Assembly: GCA_973895155.1 (NCBI GenBank)
Contig: OZ316894.1
Location: 16,926,001-16,990,000 of the forward strand
Reading direction: 5' to 3'
DNA length: 64,000 nt
DNA from: Marsupella aquatica
Lineage: Eukaryota; Marchantiophyta
In this document: positions 60,222-64,000 of the stretch, in pieces
How positions within the stretch are numbered: position 1 is the first letter of the stretch
How the letters are laid out: every line of letters starts with the position of its first letter
Notes under the pieces: generated by a model
Databases searched by the model: none
Told to the model about the DNA's origin: nothing
Seen by the model: only the letters and a program-made list of their open reading frames with translations
Position numbers and translations under genes: made by a program

Positions 60222-63200
60222 TCAGGGTGTTGCTCCCTTGCGCTGTCTTTTGCCAAACAAAGTTTCTGTGGTTACAAGGGTGTCCTTCTTGTTTAAAAAA
60301 GGGCTGCTCTGAGCCAGTGATCTTGTTTTGTCTTTGAGGTTTGCGACTGATTGTACATATCGGTGCAATCGCCAGAGTGTTGCTGGCTCCTGAAAATAGA
60401 CATCAAAGAATTAGGAAATACCAAGACGAGAAGAAAACGTCAAGATAAAATTCTTTTCCCACATACTTACCAAGGCCTGTAAGATAATTGTGTTTCATAC
60501 GACTAGCTATTTAAATGAACCCATCCTATTCGATCGCTTCTCAGTAGTAAATTATCATAACTGATCGTCAAATCACATGTATTTGTAATAAAATTGGATT
60601 TCCAAAACCGACTAGACCAAAAAATGATCGCACCTGAGCATCAATGTCAACCTCCACCTCATCAGCAGAGGCGTTGAAGCCCGGATTCTTCTGAGCAATA
60701 ATCTGGATGACCCTCTGTAGATTGTCTGGTTGCAGCCGGCCTAGGCTATGCCCCAATTGTCTTTTCTCTTCAATTGACATGGCCCTGCAAATCGTACAAA
60801 ACAAACTCAATTTTGAGCGATCAACCAGGTTACTTGACTTGAGAACTTCTGCAACAAGCAGTAGAGATAGCAATTCCGAAGTTGTACAACAAATGAACGT
60901 CACCTGCATCTTGGAGTGGCCTTCCGCTTCAATTCTTCAAGAGATTTATCCAGTTCCTCAAGCTGCAACATATAAAAAGCCAATAAACTTACTTTGTGAA
61001 TAAAGACTACCAACAAAATTTCCTGACTTCACGGCCTTTCTTAATAAGAATCACGACACATATTGATTTTGAAATGCGTTTATGTTTCCAATACCCTTCG
61101 CCTAGAACACTGACAAACATAAGCTCCAACTTTAGATAACAACTACCTCGCGGCCGGCATCTTGTGCCAGTTTTTCGATGGCTGTTTCCTCCGCTGCCTG
61201 CAAGGCTGCTGCTTCCATTGCATTGGCCTCTCTGTCTTCTTGCTTCCTCTTTAAATCCTGATATTTGGCCACATGTTAATGGACACCCACGAACCAGTAT
61301 CCTAAAAATAACTAACCAAGGAGAATCCCATAATGGACGAAATGTGGCTTGAAGCAAAACCTAGGTAGCTATCATCAACGAAGACGAAATCTGCTAGTAC
61401 GGAGACAAACCTCTTCCTGCAATTTTGGCTCTAAAACAGCCTTCCACTTTTCTTCGAACTTTTCAGAAAGGGTTTTTGCCATGATGTGCACATCTGAGCC
61501 GTCTGGATTGTATTTCATTGCATTGCTGAAGACTAGTCTGATATCAACACAAATTTCCTGAACATGCTTGTAGCCCGTCCCGTCCTTGGAATCCATGCGA
61601 TCCCGTATTGTTCCCAGATCCATCGGTTTCTTGATTATCTACAAGCAGTACGCAGTAAACCTCAAATAAGTTAGAAGACGTAACAAAGAGCAAGGCACAT
61701 TCATACACACGTGAACTTAAGAATCTACGAAGTCCATTGACGATGATTCTATTCTAAGAAATATAGTCAAGGCGAAAGTCTACCATCCATAGACCCCACG
61801 ACCTTAATCCAGTAAAAACAGTCATCCATTACAGATCGACTTGACATTCATACATACGTGAACTCAAGAATCTACGAAGTCCATTGACGATGATTCTATT
61901 CTAAGAAATCTATTCATGGCGAAAGTCTGCCATCCATAGACCCCACGACCTTGATCCAGTAAAAACAGTCATCCATTACAGATCGACTTGAAGATCTAGC
62001 AAATACAGAACGAGGATGAGGGATCCAACTTTTCCATGAACCAGAACCGAACATGCTTATCGAATGAAAAGCTGATAAGCTTTTCACTTAAAAGATAAAC
62101 GATAGCCATCCATCGACCTGCCCTTCAGCAGTTTGAAGAGACTGTACTTATTATTCCGACTTTGAGGATAGAAAGATGACCTCATGGTAGTCATTCAAGT
62201 TGAGGGCATGCACATCCACTGGCTCCATAAAAGGCCAAGCCCACTTGTGTTGTGTAATCTGAAAAGACCAATTCAATCTGTTAGAAAATACTACTGAGAT
62301 GAACACAAGTCGTTCGCAGCTAATTCCCAAACTCATCACCTTTAGGAGTTGCTGCCAGATCCCAGACCCCAGACCCCAATCCTAATACCGTGGAATTGTA
62401 TCCACCGAACTAAGAGCTGAATGGCAAAATGGTCCAGAAGCATACCTGTCTAAGAACTGTACCCAACTGGCGCATAAGTTCTGCCATGCGTTTCGCTCGG
62501 GCAATGTCACGGCGCGAAGCGTCGAGTTGTTGTTGCTTCTTGTTACCAACTCCGGCCTTTTCTTTGTCCCGATCTTTAGTGCTCACCACAGGTTTGGTAC
62601 TCGGGCTTTTAGCTTTCCACAAAAATGCGCGCTTGCGGTTCACATCGGTAACCAGCCGTTCCATCTGTTCACGGTAAAACTGGCAAGAAATTGTATACAA
62701 GGGTTCGATTCGAGCAACCAAGAACACTCAGCTTCAAAATGAGAAACGAGCGCTGAAGACTTATTATCTAAAGTTGACCATTAATCTTCGAGATTCTTTA
62801 ACGCAAACACTAGCTCACTATCGGAGAGCTTGAGAAGCTAACTTACTTCCAACCTAGGTAGTAACAAATATAAATACTGACAGTCCGGACGTTCCCTCCA
62901 CGAAATACATCGCAACGGTTTTCTAGATATAAAGCTTACTATTATTTGTCTGGCAAACATCACTGGTTCCCCGTCACAATCCAACAGGCACAGGCAGTGA
63001 TAAAGTAGAATTAGGGCTTTGAGCGCAACTTCAACTCTAAGGAATGAAACGAAGAGACCGAATAGTTGTCCAGAGGAAGGTGCTCAGGAACTTCTCTCTA
63101 CAGAACCACCATTTTTGATTGTACAATTACAGTCTGCAAGGAATGGAGATGTGCCTCCTCACTTTCAAAATAGAAAATAGACTAAATCGTCTGAAGAGCT

Positions 63201-63907
63201 TGGATCGGTGCACTGCTGCAGCAGCAGTTCCAGTCGTGCTTCCCCGTGAGACTACCCAGGGCGGTGTCTTGCTCAATTTAGCCGCATTACAGCTGAACTT
63301 CTGACCCGACGTTGTGGAGAGCTCCGGCCAGATGATAGGAAAGAAAGATACGCAAATACCGTTGCTTTATGACAATGTAGAGAGAGTTATGTATTTGGAA
63401 AGTCAAAATGTAGACTATTCCAAGCAAGCTGCACATCATCATCAAATTTGCTAGACCAAACACACCGCCCACCGTTCAAAACTAGTAATCCTTTTGTATA
63501 GGATAAGAGGAGCAGAGCAGAACAGAGCAGGGAAGGCGAGAGAGTAAAGTTACCTCCTCGACCTTCGAAGTGATGTCCAGAACTTGTTGTTTCAAGCTCA
63601 TCTCGAGTTCTTCGTCCTCCATGACGGAATAATCCTTCCCTGTAGCTGGAGGCATCGGCGCCTTCTCTGCGCCCCCTCCACCTCCTTCCTTGGCTTCCGA
63701 AGAATTGTTCGTTCTAGTAGGCCCGGAAGGTTTTTCTCCGCCTGCTCCTCCTCCTCTGCCCCCCATTGCCGCCGCAACAACCACTTTATCACCCTCTTCC
63801 CCTCTACGGATCTGAAGCACGCTGTCAGTTCCGCCTCTACTCTCAATCGCGTCGCCTCCTAACCCTGGTCCTGCTACTCCTCTAACTGCTGCTATCCCTT
63901 CTTGCAT
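60222..63907 (-). CDS. Bromodomain and NET protein, GTE1/IMB1/GTE6 type
   Basis: Nuclear reader of acetylated histone tails and transcription co-regulator; IMB1 acts in seed imbibition and GTE6 in leaf development in Arabidopsis. Eight GT-AG exons: 63907-63554, 62679-62446, 62258-62181, 61638-61411, 61257-61147, 60962-60904, 60784-60634, 60389-60222, in phase, 460 residues against about 370-390 in Arabidopsis. The excess is an N-terminal Gly/Ala/Glu-rich stretch of about 100 residues. The bromodomain is about 180-300: WPF shelf at 204-206, KKPMDLGTI at 225-233, NAMKYN with the acetyl-lysine-binding Asn266. A charged coiled coil covers about 299-350, and the NET domain follows (EEKRQLG, then IAQKNPG, then TLWRLHRY). 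The ATG at 63907 is the first after an in-frame TGA; the promoter lies beyond the window. Confidence 0.94.
61698..61990. repeat. 146-bp tandem duplication in GTE intron 3
   Basis: Units 61698-61843 and 61844-61990 share ACATTCATAC, GAATCTACGAAGTCC, GACGATGATTCTATTC, CATAGACCCCACGACC and TACAGATCGACTTGA with few differences. They lengthen the intron between exons 3 and 4 without touching its splice sites. Confidence 0.92.
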
Positions 63908-64000
63908 CACTCCTCATTTGTCTCCAAGAGAAACCAAACAAACCTTCAGCGGAACCCCAACGCGAAACTCCATCAAGAACCAAATACGTCTTTCACGGCT

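Noticed and set aside
62695-62720. tRNA T-loop-like string GGTTCGATTC
   Set aside because: No acceptor stem, D-arm or anticodon arm could be paired around it; it lies at a GTE exon-intron edge.

Overview
The window is nuclear DNA of a land plant. The evidence is plant-type families (TRA1/TRRAP, a single-bromodomain GTE protein, NAA60, an At1g10740-like lipase), GT-AG introns of roughly 90 to 700 bases, Ty1-copia debris, and one pair of the plant telomere heptamer TTTAGGG. Many decayed tandem repeats, GA-rich leaders and the sequence style suggest a non-seed plant such as a moss or liverwort. That last step is inference and the species cannot be named.

Four protein genes were rebuilt exon by exon, all on the minus strand. 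(1) 25712 to 7212: the giant SAGA/NuA4 scaffold TRA1/TRRAP, 23 coding exons, 4025 residues, one exon of 6.48 kb. (2) 40635 to 37157: a membrane-anchored alpha/beta-hydrolase (lipase-like), 9 coding exons, 499 residues, with a possible 5' exon at 42.2 to 41.6 kb. (3) 48808 to 46912: a GNAT N-acetyltransferase of the NAA60/MCC1 type, 5 exons, 313 residues. (4) 63907 to 60222: a bromodomain plus NET protein of the GTE1/IMB1/GTE6 type, 8 exons, 460 residues. In every gene the exon phases add up to an uninterrupted frame, which is the main support for the coordinates.

Layout: 0 to 7 kb is repeats, a Ty1-copia fragment (primer site near 3.6 kb, gag start at 4.68 kb) and an inverted-repeat element nested in it. 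7.2 to 26.9 kb is TRRAP, with a decayed second copy of its first coding exon at 26.2 to 26.4 kb. 27 to 37 kb is gene-poor with short tandem repeats and some unrecognised coding-like scraps. 37 to 42.3 kb is the lipase. 42.3 to 46.9 kb is gene-poor with an 87-bp array. 46.9 to 48.8 kb is NAA60. 49.5 to 60 kb is repeats and transposons: a TAA-flanked TIR element carrying a calmodulin-like gene fragment, a foldback element, a complete 966-bp TRIM-like LTR element with target duplication, and several satellites including a 156-bp array. 60.2 to 63.9 kb is GTE.

Functionally, TRRAP recruits histone acetyltransferase complexes and GTE reads acetyl-lysine, while NAA60 acetylates protein N-termini. 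The shared acetylation theme may be chance, and no operon-like coupling is implied. No wholly new system was found. The most notable observations are an extra in-frame 45-codon exon in the TRRAP kinase-like region, the decayed TRRAP exon duplicate, and a transposon insertion whose empty site is preserved next door by a tandem duplication.
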